NCBI RefSeq assembly: GCF_001653975.1
Contig: NZ_CP014639.1
Location: 434,001 to 498,000, forward strand
Reading direction: 5' to 3'
DNA length: 64,000 bases
DNA from: Candidatus Chlamydia sanziniae
GTDB taxonomy: Bacteria; Chlamydiota; Chlamydiia; Chlamydiales; Chlamydiaceae
In this document: positions 1 to 7,565 of the stretch, piece after piece
Layout: every line of letters begins with the position of its first letter
Numbering within the stretch: the stretch's first letter is position 1
Position numbers and translations under genes: made by a program
The notes under the pieces: model-generated
What the model saw: the letters and a program-made list of their open reading frames with translations, nothing else
Told to the model about the DNA's origin: nothing
Database searches by the model: none

Positions 1-39
1 AGGGAATCTTTTTAGGGATTTTAAGTATTTCCCTACAGT

Positions 40-68
40 TTGACAGGAATTTTTCTTGTTTTTAAGAT
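40..68 (+). promoter_or_regulatory. Putative sigma-66 promoter of groEL2
   Basis: A perfect -35 hexamer TTGACA (40-45) is followed after 17 bases by TAAGAT (63-68), which matches four of six positions of the -10 consensus. Transcription would begin near position 75, about 50 bases before the groEL2 start. This is a sequence match only. Confidence 0.5.
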
Positions 69-124
69 GACTTTTTTAGAGACAGAAGTCTTTTCCCTGA
101 GAAAAATATAGCACAGAGGATAGA

Positions 125-1753
125 GTGGCTAGGATATTTAAAAGTCGATTTGAAGGGCTTATAGCATTGCAGCGCGGAGTTCGTACTCTTGCAAAAGCGG
201 TGACTTTAACACTAGGGCCTCAGGGATGCAATGTCGTAATCAAGAAAGGAAAAAACCCTGTTCTCGTAACTAGAAATGGGGCAACAGTAGCTAAAGAAAT
301 CGTTCTTGCTGATCCTTTTGAAAACTTAGGGATAAAACTCGCTAGAGAAGCTGCAATAAAAGCCGTAGATTATGTGGGGGATGGTTCTACAACAGTTATT
401 GTTCTTATAGATGCTCTTTTTTCTGCCGGTTTGAAGGGTGTGGCTATCGGTTTAGACCCTCAAGAGATCAGAGCAGGTATTTTGTTGGCAACGGAGGCTT
501 TGATTGAAGAACTGAAAAAACAGAGACTTCCCATACAGTCTTCTGAAGATCTTATTCACATAGCTACGATCGCAGCCAATCAAAATACTGCTACAGGAAT
601 TATGATAGCCGATGCACTTACAAAAGTAGGGCCTGAAGGCATCATTTCCATTAGTCAGGATCAAGGAAAAATTATGTCTTTAGAAATTGTGTCTGGGATA
701 AATTTCAAAAGTGGCTATCTTTCTCCTTATTTTGTCACACGTCCTGAAACTATGGATATCTTTTGGGAAAACGCATCTCTCCTTCTGTTAGATCAGAACG
801 TTTTTTCTTTGAGTAAACCATTTATTGATTATTTAACTTTAATTTCAGCAGAAAGTAGTCATCCTGTGATTATTGTAGCTCACGATTTTGATAAGGAGGT
901 TCTTGCTACATTAGTCGTTAATAAACTTAAAATGGGTTTATCTTTGTGTGCTGTAAAAGCACCTGGTTTTGGAGAGCATCGGCAGGCAATACTTGAAGAT
1001 CTTGCTATTCTTACAGGAGCCACACTAATTAGCGATAGATTGGGGAGCTCTTTAGAGCAGGCCTCTTTAGACATTTTAGGGTATGCGCATAAGGTGACTA
1101 TAACTAAAGAATCTGTAGTATTTTTGAATGGGGGAGGTAATTCTGAGGCTATAGAAAATCGTGTACACTATCTTCGCGAGACAATTGCTAGGAATAGATC
1201 AGGATATGAAATTCAGGAATTGGAAAAACGTTTAGCTAAGTTTGTGGGAAGGATGGCCCGAATCCAACTCTCTTCAGAAACAGAAACAGAATTTCAAGAA
1301 GAAAAAAATCGTTTTACAGCTGCTTTACGAGCAACAAAAGCCGCTCTCAAAGAAGGCATTGTCCCTGGGGGAGGAGTTGCTCTGTTACAGGCTGCTGCAA
1401 GTGTTCAGTCTTCTGGAGCCTTGGCTTCTGGAGTTGCTTTTGGCTTTGATAGTCTTTTACTTGCAGTACAGGCTCCCTTGAAAATTCTAGTACAAAATTG
1501 TGGTAAAGTTCCTGAAGCTACTGTCCATAGGATACTTTCACAAAAAAACCCATACTTTGGTTATAATGGTATAAAGGATACTTTTGAAAATCTTATCTCT
1601 GCAGGGATTTATGATCCCTTCATGGTAACAACTGCTTCATTAAAATATGCAGTTTCTGTATCATGTTTATTATTGACTAGTTCTTTTTTTATGGCAGATG
1701 CTCCTATAGAACTGACTACACCTTCTCCTCCCGAAGATTTTTTCATGGAATGA
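125..1753 (+). CDS. groEL2: GroEL-like chaperonin paralogue (GroEL2, CT604 orthologue), ATPase residues degenerate
   Basis: A 542-residue cytoplasmic chaperonin of the GroEL/Hsp60 family, near the usual length. The GTG start at 125 follows AGAGGA at 115-120. Equatorial domain motifs are visible: a VGDGSTT phosphate loop near residues 84-90 (keeping Asp86) and PGGGVAL near 414-420. Two of the three catalytic aspartates of E. coli GroEL are not conserved: Asp52 aligns with Asn51 (TRNG in place of TKDG) and Asp398 with Ala399. The C-terminus lacks the Gly-Gly-Met tail. No groES lies beside it. Chlamydiae carry three groEL genes, and gene order next to ahpC makes this the second. I infer a specialised, possibly non-cycling role and not general folding. 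A promoter match lies upstream. Confidence 0.93.
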   Translation: MARIFKSRFEGLIALQRGVRTLAKAVTLTLGPQGCNVVIKKGKNPVLVTRNGATVAKEIVLADPFENLGIKLAREAAIKAVDYVGDGSTTVIVLIDALFSAGLKGVAIGLDPQEIRAGILLATEALIEELKKQRLPIQSSEDLIHIATIAANQNTATGIMIADALTKVGPEGIISISQDQGKIMSLEIVSGINFKSGYLSPYFVTRPETMDIFWENASLLLLDQNVFSLSKPFIDYLTLISAESSHPVIIVAHDFDKEVLATLVVNKLKMGLSLCAVKAPGFGEHRQAILEDLAILTGATLISDRLGSSLEQASLDILGYAHKVTITKESVVFLNGGGNSEAIENRVHYLRETIARNRSGYEIQELEKRLAKFVGRMARIQLSSETETEFQEEKNRFTAALRATKAALKEGIVPGGGVALLQAAASVQSSGALASGVAFGFDSLLLAVQAPLKILVQNCGKVPEATVHRILSQKNPYFGYNGIKDTFENLISAGIYDPFMVTTASLKYAVSVSCLLLTSSFFMADAPIELTTPSPPEDFFME

Positions 1754-1763
1754 TGTAGTGCAA

Positions 1764-1787
1764 CTTCTAAGATAAAAATTTTAGAAG
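1764..1787 (+). terminator. Possible weak hairpin downstream of groEL2
   Basis: CTTCTAA (1764-1770) and TTAGAAG (1781-1787) form a 7-bp perfect stem with a 10-base loop, 11 bases after the groEL2 stop. No clear T-run follows, so function as an intrinsic terminator is doubtful. Confidence 0.3.
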
Positions 1788-1886
1788 GAGTGGTTTTCGC
1801 TGAGAAAGTGCATAATATTTTCCTTAATAAGGAGGATTTTTAATCATTTGATTTTGCTTGAATGCACTTTTGGTTGACAATGTTAG

Positions 1887-1960
1887 GCACCAGTAGCTCA
1901 GTCGGATAGAGTACCTGGCTACGAACCAGGGGGTCAGAGGTTCGAGTCCTCTCTGGTGCG
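1887..1960 (+). tRNA. tRNA-Arg (anticodon ACG)
   Basis: A full cloverleaf can be drawn. The acceptor stem is GCACCAG (1887-1893) with CTGGTGC (1953-1959) and discriminator G at 1960. The anticodon stem is CCTGG/CCAGG with loop CTACGAA, putting anticodon ACG at 1921-1923. The T-arm is AGAGG-TTCGAGT-CCTCT. CCA is not encoded. ACG decodes arginine CGN codons after conversion of A34 to inosine. The gene lies between groEL2 and ahpC on the same strand. Confidence 0.96.
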
Positions 1961-1991
1961 ATAAGCAAATAAAACAAATACAGGAGGGTTT

Positions 1992-2582
1992 ATGACTCTA
2001 CCCCTAGTTGGAAAAGAAGCCCCAAATTTTATTGCGCAAGCTGTAGTTGATGGTAAAGAGAAAACAGTATCTTTGAAAGATTATCTTGGAAAATACGTAG
2101 TGCTGTTTTTCTATCCCAAGGATTTTACTTATGTATGTCCTACAGAACTTCATGCATTTCAGGCTGTTTTAGAACAATTTCATGCGCGAGGAGCTGAAGT
2201 TCTCGGTTGTTCAGTTGATGATATAGAAACCCATAAACAATGGTTAGCCACAGAGAAAAAGAAAGGGGGCATTCAAGGAGTTACCTATCCCCTGTTGTCA
2301 GATAAAAGTTGTACAATCTCTAAAAGTTATCAGGTATTAAAATCTGAAGAGGGCATTTCTTTTCGAGGTGTTTTCTTAATTGATCGAGGTGGTATTGTCC
2401 GTCACCTTGTGATAAACGATCTTCCTCTTGGACGTTCGATAGAAGAAGAATTACGTACTCTGGATGCATTAATCTTTTTTGAAGCTAACGGTTTAGTCTG
2501 TCCTGCGGATTGGCATGAAGGCGAACGCGGTATGGTTCCCAATGAAGAAGGACTCCAAAGTTATTTTGGAACAATTGATTAA
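1992..2582 (+). CDS. ahpC: 2-Cys peroxiredoxin (AhpC/TSA family)
   Basis: A 196-residue typical 2-Cys peroxiredoxin that reduces hydrogen peroxide and organic hydroperoxides in the cytoplasm. The peroxidatic cysteine is Cys49 in FTYVCPTEL and the resolving cysteine is Cys170 in VCPADW near the C-terminus. Length is normal for the family. The ATG at 1992 follows a strong AGGAGGG site. No AhpF-like reductase is adjacent, so thioredoxin is the likely electron donor. The gene follows tRNA-Arg and converges on the next gene with a 4-base overlap. It is the orthologue of CT603. Confidence 0.95.
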   Translation: MTLPLVGKEAPNFIAQAVVDGKEKTVSLKDYLGKYVVLFFYPKDFTYVCPTELHAFQAVLEQFHARGAEVLGCSVDDIETHKQWLATEKKKGGIQGVTYPLLSDKSCTISKSYQVLKSEEGISFRGVFLIDRGGIVRHLVINDLPLGRSIEEELRTLDALIFFEANGLVCPADWHEGERGMVPNEEGLQSYFGTID

Positions 2583-2971
2583 ACTAATTGATTACAAGTT
2601 AGTAAATCGTACAGATCACAATCAAGAAAAAGTAATAAACTTTTGTATTTTTTGCATAAAGAACGAGAGGCTTCAATAATATGTTGGTCTCCTACTCCAG
2701 GAAGGGCAATGGCAATGATGTTTTTTAACGTTGTTTGTGTATTTAAAAAATGTAAGCCAAAAAAATAACTATCAACACAATACCCTTCTTCTCTTACTCT
2801 AAAATACATCACATTATAATCATACATGAGTGTTTTGACTGCAAGTGTAAGTCCTGCAGAGTTATTTACGTCTCCTAAATAATCATACAGATCCACTAAG
2901 CTACGACAGAAATATGCTGTGTCATAGTTTCCTTTCTCTGCTTCTCCAAATAAAGCAACTGTAGATTTCAT
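2579..2971 (-). CDS. Conserved chlamydial hypothetical protein (CT602 orthologue)
   Basis: A 130-residue protein that I can name only by position, as the CT602 orthologue. It looks soluble, with no signal peptide or membrane segment, and is rich in Tyr, Leu and Asp. No catalytic motif is apparent. It is the last gene after the Tol-Pal-like cluster, separated from the LysM gene by 86 bases, so it may or may not share that transcript. Its stop overlaps the end of ahpC by 4 bases. Function unknown. Confidence 0.75.
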   Translation of the reverse strand: MKSTVALFGEAEKGNYDTAYFCRSLVDLYDYLGDVNNSAGLTLAVKTLMYDYNVMYFRVREEGYCVDSYFFGLHFLNTQTTLKNIIAIALPGVGDQHIIEASRSLCKKYKSLLLFLDCDLYDLLTCNQLV

Positions 2972-3057
2972 TGAAAATGGAAGATCTAACTTTTATTTTG
3001 ATCCTACAGGAGTGATTGTTTATTATCTATAGAGAGTAAAGCATAATTAATGCATTT

Positions 3058-3678
3058 TTATTGCTTGCTCGTTGGTAAACAAAGCCTTTGACCGGTATAA
3101 ATAATGTCAGAATCTAATTTATTAGTTTTTTTTAGTTCAGTGACAGATAGTTTATATTTTTTAGCAATTTTACTAAGACTATCTCCTGGATTGACTATAT
3201 AAATATAATCAGGAACAGCATCAGAAAAATCAGGATAAGCACCAGGAGTTGATCCATCAACTAAGGCTAACAAAGAACGGCGCACAAGGCGTAGATCTTG
3301 TGATAGTATTTTATACTCTTTCTGGATTTCTTGTAGTTTATTTTGAAGAGTTGCCTGCACATCTTTAACCGAGGCTGTTAATACTGCTAGTGTTTTCGCC
3401 ATGGTTTTCTGATCCACCTCCAGTTGGTGGATTTTCTGTGCTAATTGCTCAGGTTTTGTAGAAGAGAGTTTTTGAAGTTTTGTATCTTGTTCATCTAGAC
3501 GCTCTACAAGAAAGGCAATTTCTGTTTCGTGAGAAGACAACCGTACAGTAGCATCTTCAATCTCTGCAAGAAGGGCTTGTAAGGGTGGAGGCTTCCCTAT
3601 CCCATGCGCAAAAACAGTCCGCATAGTTCCGAAATAAATAACACTAATAAAAAATAAACATTTCCAGTTAGCGTGCAT
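3058..3678 (-). CDS. Exported coiled-coil protein with C-terminal LysM domain (CT601 orthologue)
   Basis: A 206-residue protein with an N-terminal signal-like hydrophobic segment (about residues 8-24, ending near VFAHG). A long coiled-coil region with many Glu, Lys and Leu covers about 35-130. A LysM domain lies at about 157-203 (NPGDSLSKIAKKY, then TGQRLCLP). LysM binds N-acetylglucosamine-containing glycans such as peptidoglycan. The ATG at 3678 lies inside the 3' end of pal, an 11-base overlap, so the two genes are probably translationally coupled. Position after Pal suggests a periplasmic partner of the Tol-Pal system, perhaps acting with the small amounts of chlamydial peptidoglycan at division. 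The domain is clear; the exact role is not. Confidence 0.88.
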   Translation of the reverse strand: MHANWKCLFFISVIYFGTMRTVFAHGIGKPPPLQALLAEIEDATVRLSSHETEIAFLVERLDEQDTKLQKLSSTKPEQLAQKIHQLEVDQKTMAKTLAVLTASVKDVQATLQNKLQEIQKEYKILSQDLRLVRRSLLALVDGSTPGAYPDFSDAVPDYIYIVNPGDSLSKIAKKYKLSVTELKKTNKLDSDIIYTGQRLCLPTSKQ

Positions 3679-4246
3679 GAACTTTAAACTCAGTACGACG
3701 GTTTTGTTGCCAAGCTAATTCATTATGTCCTGGGCTTAAAGGTTGTTCTTTCCCATAGGATATTGTAAATAAGCGGTTTGCAGAAACCCCTTGTTTGATG
3801 AGACATTCTTTAATAGCATTAGCTCGTCGCGCTCCTAAAGCTAGATTATAAGAAGCGGCACCACGCTCATCAGTATGTCCTTCAATGTAAAGAGTGACTT
3901 TGGGAAACTTCTTCATATAGTGGACAAGGTTAGTAAGAATAGCAAGATTTTCCTCGCCTTTAATTGTATAACTATCTGTAGCAAAGGTAACATTATGAAA
4001 TGCCGTTGCCTGCGCATGGGTTTTATACTGTTGTTCTTCTTTTGAATCGTATTCTTCAAATACAAAGGAAGGATGGAGATCATCTTCAGTGTAAAGGGGG
4101 ACAAATCCAAAAGACGGGTGGTGTTTCTTTTTTGTATGACGCCAATCTTTACATGCATCATCCCAATCATAGCAAGAGTGACTACATGAAGGTAAAGCGA
4201 ACAAAGCCAATAAAGAACAGAGTCTCAATAAGTAGTTCATTCTCAT
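3668..4246 (-). CDS. pal: Peptidoglycan-associated lipoprotein Pal
   Basis: A 192-residue outer-membrane lipoprotein. The chosen ATG at 4246 overlaps the tolB stop as ATGA; upstream in-frame codons would extend it to 4285 but have no support. A lipoprotein signal peptide ends in LPSC, so Cys is the predicted lipidated residue. The C-terminal half is an OmpA-like peptidoglycan-binding domain (EGHTDERGAASYNLALGARR). Pal anchors the outer membrane to peptidoglycan and contacts TolB. It is the orthologue of CT600, in the exbB-exbD-CT598-tolB-pal-LysM operon. Confidence 0.95.
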   Translation of the reverse strand: MRMNYLLRLCSLLALFALPSCSHSCYDWDDACKDWRHTKKKHHPSFGFVPLYTEDDLHPSFVFEEYDSKEEQQYKTHAQATAFHNVTFATDSYTIKGEENLAILTNLVHYMKKFPKVTLYIEGHTDERGAASYNLALGARRANAIKECLIKQGVSANRLFTISYGKEQPLSPGHNELAWQQNRRTEFKVHAR

Positions 4247-5541
4247 AACATTCTCTTTGTTGATTGTAAGGAAAAAGCTCCCCACGAGGGAAAACGTTTT
4301 TCTCCTACTCCTATAACAATTTTCCTAGTTTTCTTGGTAACTAGACTTAATAAATAAAGCTCTGATTCCTCAGGGTGTCCCGCACTAAAAATAAGATGAC
4401 GACTATCAATAGCCCATGAAGGATTTTCTTTGTTCATTGAAGAAGTTGTCAGTTGATAATCTTCACCAGAAGAGAGATCATAAATACAAATTTGACGCAC
4501 TCCGTGAATTACGGAGCAAAAAGCTATTTTTTTACCATCAGGAGACCACGCAGGGCAACTGCTATTTCTATATTTTTTTGTTAATAAACGTGGAGTTTGT
4601 GGCTCAGGACTGAGGGACATGATATAAAGTCGAGGACGACCGTCTTTGTTGGAGACAAAAACTAATTTTGATCCTTCGGGGTTGAAAGTAGGATTGCCTT
4701 GTGTGCCGAAAGTTTCGTTCAATAAACGTTGAGGATAGCCTAAAGGACCTAAACTAGGAGAGAAAGATTGCAGAAATAAATCGGGATTGCCATGAGTATC
4801 AGCGACAAATGCCAGTAATTTTTTCTTCGCAGAAAACGTAGGCATAAATTGATTCCCTTTCATGGAAAGGACTTTTTTCCCCTCTGTATTTTCTAAAGAA
4901 CCTAGGAAAATTTTAGGAATCCCGTATTTATAAGAGACATAGAAATAAGAAGAGCTTGTGCTTATATCTAACCATTTTGGAGTGATAGAAAGAGAATCTT
5001 CAGAAGATACAGGATGAAGGTTTGCACCATCGTAATCTATAGTCCACAGTTCCCCTTGTTTTAACTCTTGGTTAAAAGAAGATTTGCTTAGGGAAAAAAC
5101 AATTTTCCCTGCACTAATCCCAGGAATCCCTGTTAACATATGGTGTACTTTATCAGCAACTTGGTGGATATGTTGTCGGTCTGAGGCTAGATTTTGAGAG
5201 AGGCATAGAGAACACAATGTACGCGGAGTTTTAGACTGTTGCAAAAGCATAATGGTGAGGTTGGGATAGCTTAACTGTAAAGACAAACCTAGACCTGGAA
5301 ACGCTTGATTTATTTTTACCATCTTAGGTTGAAGACAATCTCCAAGCGCAAGATCATTGCTAAATATTTCTGTAAGTGTATGCAAATATTTCTGTAATTG
5401 TGGATCTTGGGTATCTATAGCGGAAGAAATGTGTACAGGGATGAGCGCATGCTCTGCGCGGACGATGACTTCTATATCTCGAGCATGTAACTCAGTGATA
5501 CCTAAATAAAAAAAAGCACCAAGAAGTAGTCGTCGTAACAT
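4243..5541 (-). CDS. tolB: Tol-Pal system periplasmic protein TolB
   Basis: A 432-residue periplasmic protein with an N-terminal signal peptide (about residues 1-20, ending HARD) and an N-terminal TolB domain. A C-terminal beta-propeller is built of WD40-like PD40 repeats, seen as NPTFNPEGSKLVFVS, CPAWSPDGKKIAFCS and NPSWAIDSRHLIFSA. Of two in-frame starts I prefer ATG 5541, since AGGAG lies 8 bases upstream; ATG 5547 is only 2 bases from it. It links Pal to the inner-membrane TolQRA-like complex. Its stop overlaps the pal start by 4 bases. Orthologue of CT599. Confidence 0.94.
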   Translation of the reverse strand: MLRRLLLGAFFYLGITELHARDIEVIVRAEHALIPVHISSAIDTQDPQLQKYLHTLTEIFSNDLALGDCLQPKMVKINQAFPGLGLSLQLSYPNLTIMLLQQSKTPRTLCSLCLSQNLASDRQHIHQVADKVHHMLTGIPGISAGKIVFSLSKSSFNQELKQGELWTIDYDGANLHPVSSEDSLSITPKWLDISTSSSYFYVSYKYGIPKIFLGSLENTEGKKVLSMKGNQFMPTFSAKKKLLAFVADTHGNPDLFLQSFSPSLGPLGYPQRLLNETFGTQGNPTFNPEGSKLVFVSNKDGRPRLYIMSLSPEPQTPRLLTKKYRNSSCPAWSPDGKKIAFCSVIHGVRQICIYDLSSGEDYQLTTSSMNKENPSWAIDSRHLIFSAGHPEESELYLLSLVTKKTRKIVIGVGEKRFPSWGAFSLQSTKRML

Positions 5542-5568
5542 TACCATCTCTCCTATAGTAAAAAGACC

Positions 5569-6291
5569 CTAGGCTTCGTTACTGATAAGTTTAATATGAA
5601 AAGAGATATTTTTCGAGATTTTGTATTTTTTGAGGAAATTTTGAAAAGGAACAGACTGAATCTGTGCTGTAAGAATTTGTTTATCCATTTCACTTATAGT
5701 GGAAAGAAATGTACATTCTTGAATAGTTCCTGAAGAGGTTAGAACAAGCTTAATACGTACTTCCCCCTGGGTGGGGAGAACAACATAATGATGTAACAAC
5801 TCACGAAGCTCATTTTCTTGGGTGATAAGAAGCGCGGAGTTATGAGTAAACTCTGGAGTAGAAGTTAATGAAACATCAGCAAACAAAGTTCCATTTTTAT
5901 CTAAATGACGTGTAAGTGTTTCTGTAACTTCGGATAAAGTTTTCAGTTGAACTGAAGAGAGGCGTTTGTTTTCTTTGATGTTTGAATTAGGTAGGAGAGC
6001 GGGAGTGAGTTGTTGTGGAGGTATATTAGAAACTTGTTTTTTTTCAAGCGGTCGTGCTTTAGCAGTAGCCAGTGTTTGCGATGGACCTTCTGAGATTGTT
6101 TTTTGTGCCAATTTTAATGAGGATGAGTGTTGGGATGGCGAAGCATGGAGCTGTAAAGGGAGTGAAACTATCTTTTCTTTAAATGGAAGAAGTGGGGGAG
6201 GTTTTTTCAAAGGTGGCGAAATACAGACTAAGCACACGAGTATGCCATGAAAGAAGATCGCTATAGCTACGTGAGGAAAAATATTGTTCAT
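5569..6291 (-). CDS. TolA/TonB-like periplasmic spanning protein (CT598 orthologue)
   Basis: A 240-residue protein with one N-terminal transmembrane segment (about residues 7-25), a proline-rich stretch (PPLKKPPPLLPF), a low-complexity linker, and a C-terminal region (about 150-240) resembling the TonB/TolA C-terminal fold (GEVRIKLVLTSSGTIQEC). This is the architecture of TolA or TonB, which transmit proton-motive energy from an ExbBD or TolQR motor to the outer membrane. It lies just downstream of exbD and upstream of tolB, exactly where tolA sits in a classical tol operon. The assignment as TolA equivalent is inference from architecture and position. Confidence 0.82.
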   Translation of the reverse strand: MNNIFPHVAIAIFFHGILVCLVCISPPLKKPPPLLPFKEKIVSLPLQLHASPSQHSSSLKLAQKTISEGPSQTLATAKARPLEKKQVSNIPPQQLTPALLPNSNIKENKRLSSVQLKTLSEVTETLTRHLDKNGTLFADVSLTSTPEFTHNSALLITQENELRELLHHYVVLPTQGEVRIKLVLTSSGTIQECTFLSTISEMDKQILTAQIQSVPFQNFLKKYKISKNISFHIKLISNEA

Positions 6292-6294
6292 AGC

Positions 6295-6702
6295 CTAACT
6301 TTGCAGAGCAACATGTAATTCATGAAATCCTGCGGCTTCTACAGCCATTTTTATTTTTTGATACACTTTAAAAGTGGTATCTCCGTCTTGCAGTAGCAAG
6401 GGTACATGATTAGGGTATTGTTTGTAGAGGAGAGACAATTGAGGAGAGAGATCCTGTAAAGAAACCCAAGCATCATTTAATGTTACGGAGTTATCAGCAA
6501 ATACTTTGATTACTATAGTTTTATTTTCTTGATCCGTGATTCGCTCTTGTTCTTGTGAGCCGGGAGCAAGTGCTATGGAGTCAAGTCTAATGAGGGGCAC
6601 AGCAATGATAAAGGCCATTAAGATAACAAAAACGATATCAATTAATGGTGTAAGGTTAACTGTAGGTTCTTCCTCTACTTCTTCAACAGAATAGCGTTTC
6701 AT
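6295..6702 (-). CDS. exbD: ExbD/TolR family biopolymer transport protein
   Basis: A 135-residue inner-membrane protein. It has a short cytoplasmic N-terminus, one transmembrane helix carrying the conserved aspartate (NLTPLIDIVFVILMAF, about residues 16-31) and a periplasmic domain. The Asp in LIDIVF is the proton-relay residue of ExbD and TolR. It overlaps exbB by 4 bases and lies 3 bases from the TolA/TonB-like gene, so the three are surely co-translated. Orthologue of CT597. Confidence 0.93.
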   Translation of the reverse strand: MKRYSVEEVEEEPTVNLTPLIDIVFVILMAFIIAVPLIRLDSIALAPGSQEQERITDQENKTIVIKVFADNSVTLNDAWVSLQDLSPQLSLLYKQYPNHVPLLLQDGDTTFKVYQKIKMAVEAAGFHELHVALQS

Positions 6703-7397
6703 AAATTGGTATGACGATATTTTACTTCTATAGAATTGAGGAGTAAATAGGCTATCTGCTCAATTTCCGAGATGAGTTGAGAAGAATGTGCTCTAAGATA
6801 GTTAAAAGCAATGAGGGAGGGAATCGCCACAAATAACCCGACAATTGTTGTTCCTAAAGCTGTTGCCAATCCTTCCATGATTGTTGTATTCCCCATACCT
6901 CCCAAATTGATTTGAGAAAAGGCAATAAGAATGCCCCATACGGTACCTAACAAGCCTAGAAAAGGCGCTAAACTAATTGTTGTTGCAGGAATAAAATTAT
7001 TTTTATGTAGAAGAGCTTTATATTTTGGCATAACAGCTCCTAATAATGTCTCTAAGGATTGGATATCTTCAGGAGAGAGCCTAGGACCGCAATCTGGAGC
7101 ACAGTGTCGATTTTTGTCTAGCAGCTCTAAAGTTCCTCTTTTTATTGTAAAATATAGATCTGCAAAAGGACTAAGCTCGGGAGAAATATCAAGTGCTAAA
7201 GGAGCATGACGGTTTTTTATTAAAAAGTCTTTAAGAAACCTTCCTGATTTAAAAAATTTTTTTTGAATAGCAAGTTTTTGATGTAGTACTGTCCAAGTAC
7301 ATAAAGAAAGGAGAAGTAAACAAAAGAAAATTCCCTTTCCAAAGATGTCTGCTTCTCTGTAAGCCTGAATAATGGGATTGTGAGCAATTTGTAGCAT
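6699..7397 (-). CDS. exbB: ExbB/TolQ family proton channel protein
   Basis: A 232-residue inner-membrane protein with three hydrophobic segments (about residues 20-38, 138-160 and 174-200). The MotA/TolQ/ExbB signature is present: APFLGLLGTVWGILIAF and then GLATALGTTIVGLFVAIPS. It forms the proton channel with ExbD and powers the Tol-Pal link. It is the first gene of the minus-strand operon and diverges from dsbD across 168 bases. Orthologue of CT596. Confidence 0.94.
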   Translation of the reverse strand: MLQIAHNPIIQAYREADIFGKGIFFCLLLLSLCTWTVLHQKLAIQKKFFKSGRFLKDFLIKNRHAPLALDISPELSPFADLYFTIKRGTLELLDKNRHCAPDCGPRLSPEDIQSLETLLGAVMPKYKALLHKNNFIPATTISLAPFLGLLGTVWGILIAFSQINLGGMGNTTIMEGLATALGTTIVGLFVAIPSLIAFNYLRAHSSQLISEIEQIAYLLLNSIEVKYRHTNL

Positions 7398-7565
7398 GTA
7401 AAATTCTTTACTTATAAAGAAGACTTTAAAATAAAAATAATCCTAACAAATTTCTGGTATAGAGCCAAGCAGGTTTTGTTAAAGAAATTGATCAAATGAA
7501 TTATAAAGTTTAATTGATAATTCGGGTATAATTGTTTACTCGATTTAGAAAATCAAGGTGTTATT

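Noticed and set aside
1242..1481. 79-residue plus-strand frame inside groEL2
   Set aside because: It lies wholly within a clear GroEL coding region in another frame, without a ribosome site.
1874..1879. TTGACA just before tRNA-Arg
   Set aside because: It is only 7 bases from the tRNA 5' end, so a -10 element would fall inside the tRNA. Probably coincidental.
4247..4285. Longer Pal start at 4285
   Set aside because: The added residues put a polar stretch before the lipoprotein signal; ATG 4246 is coupled to the tolB stop.
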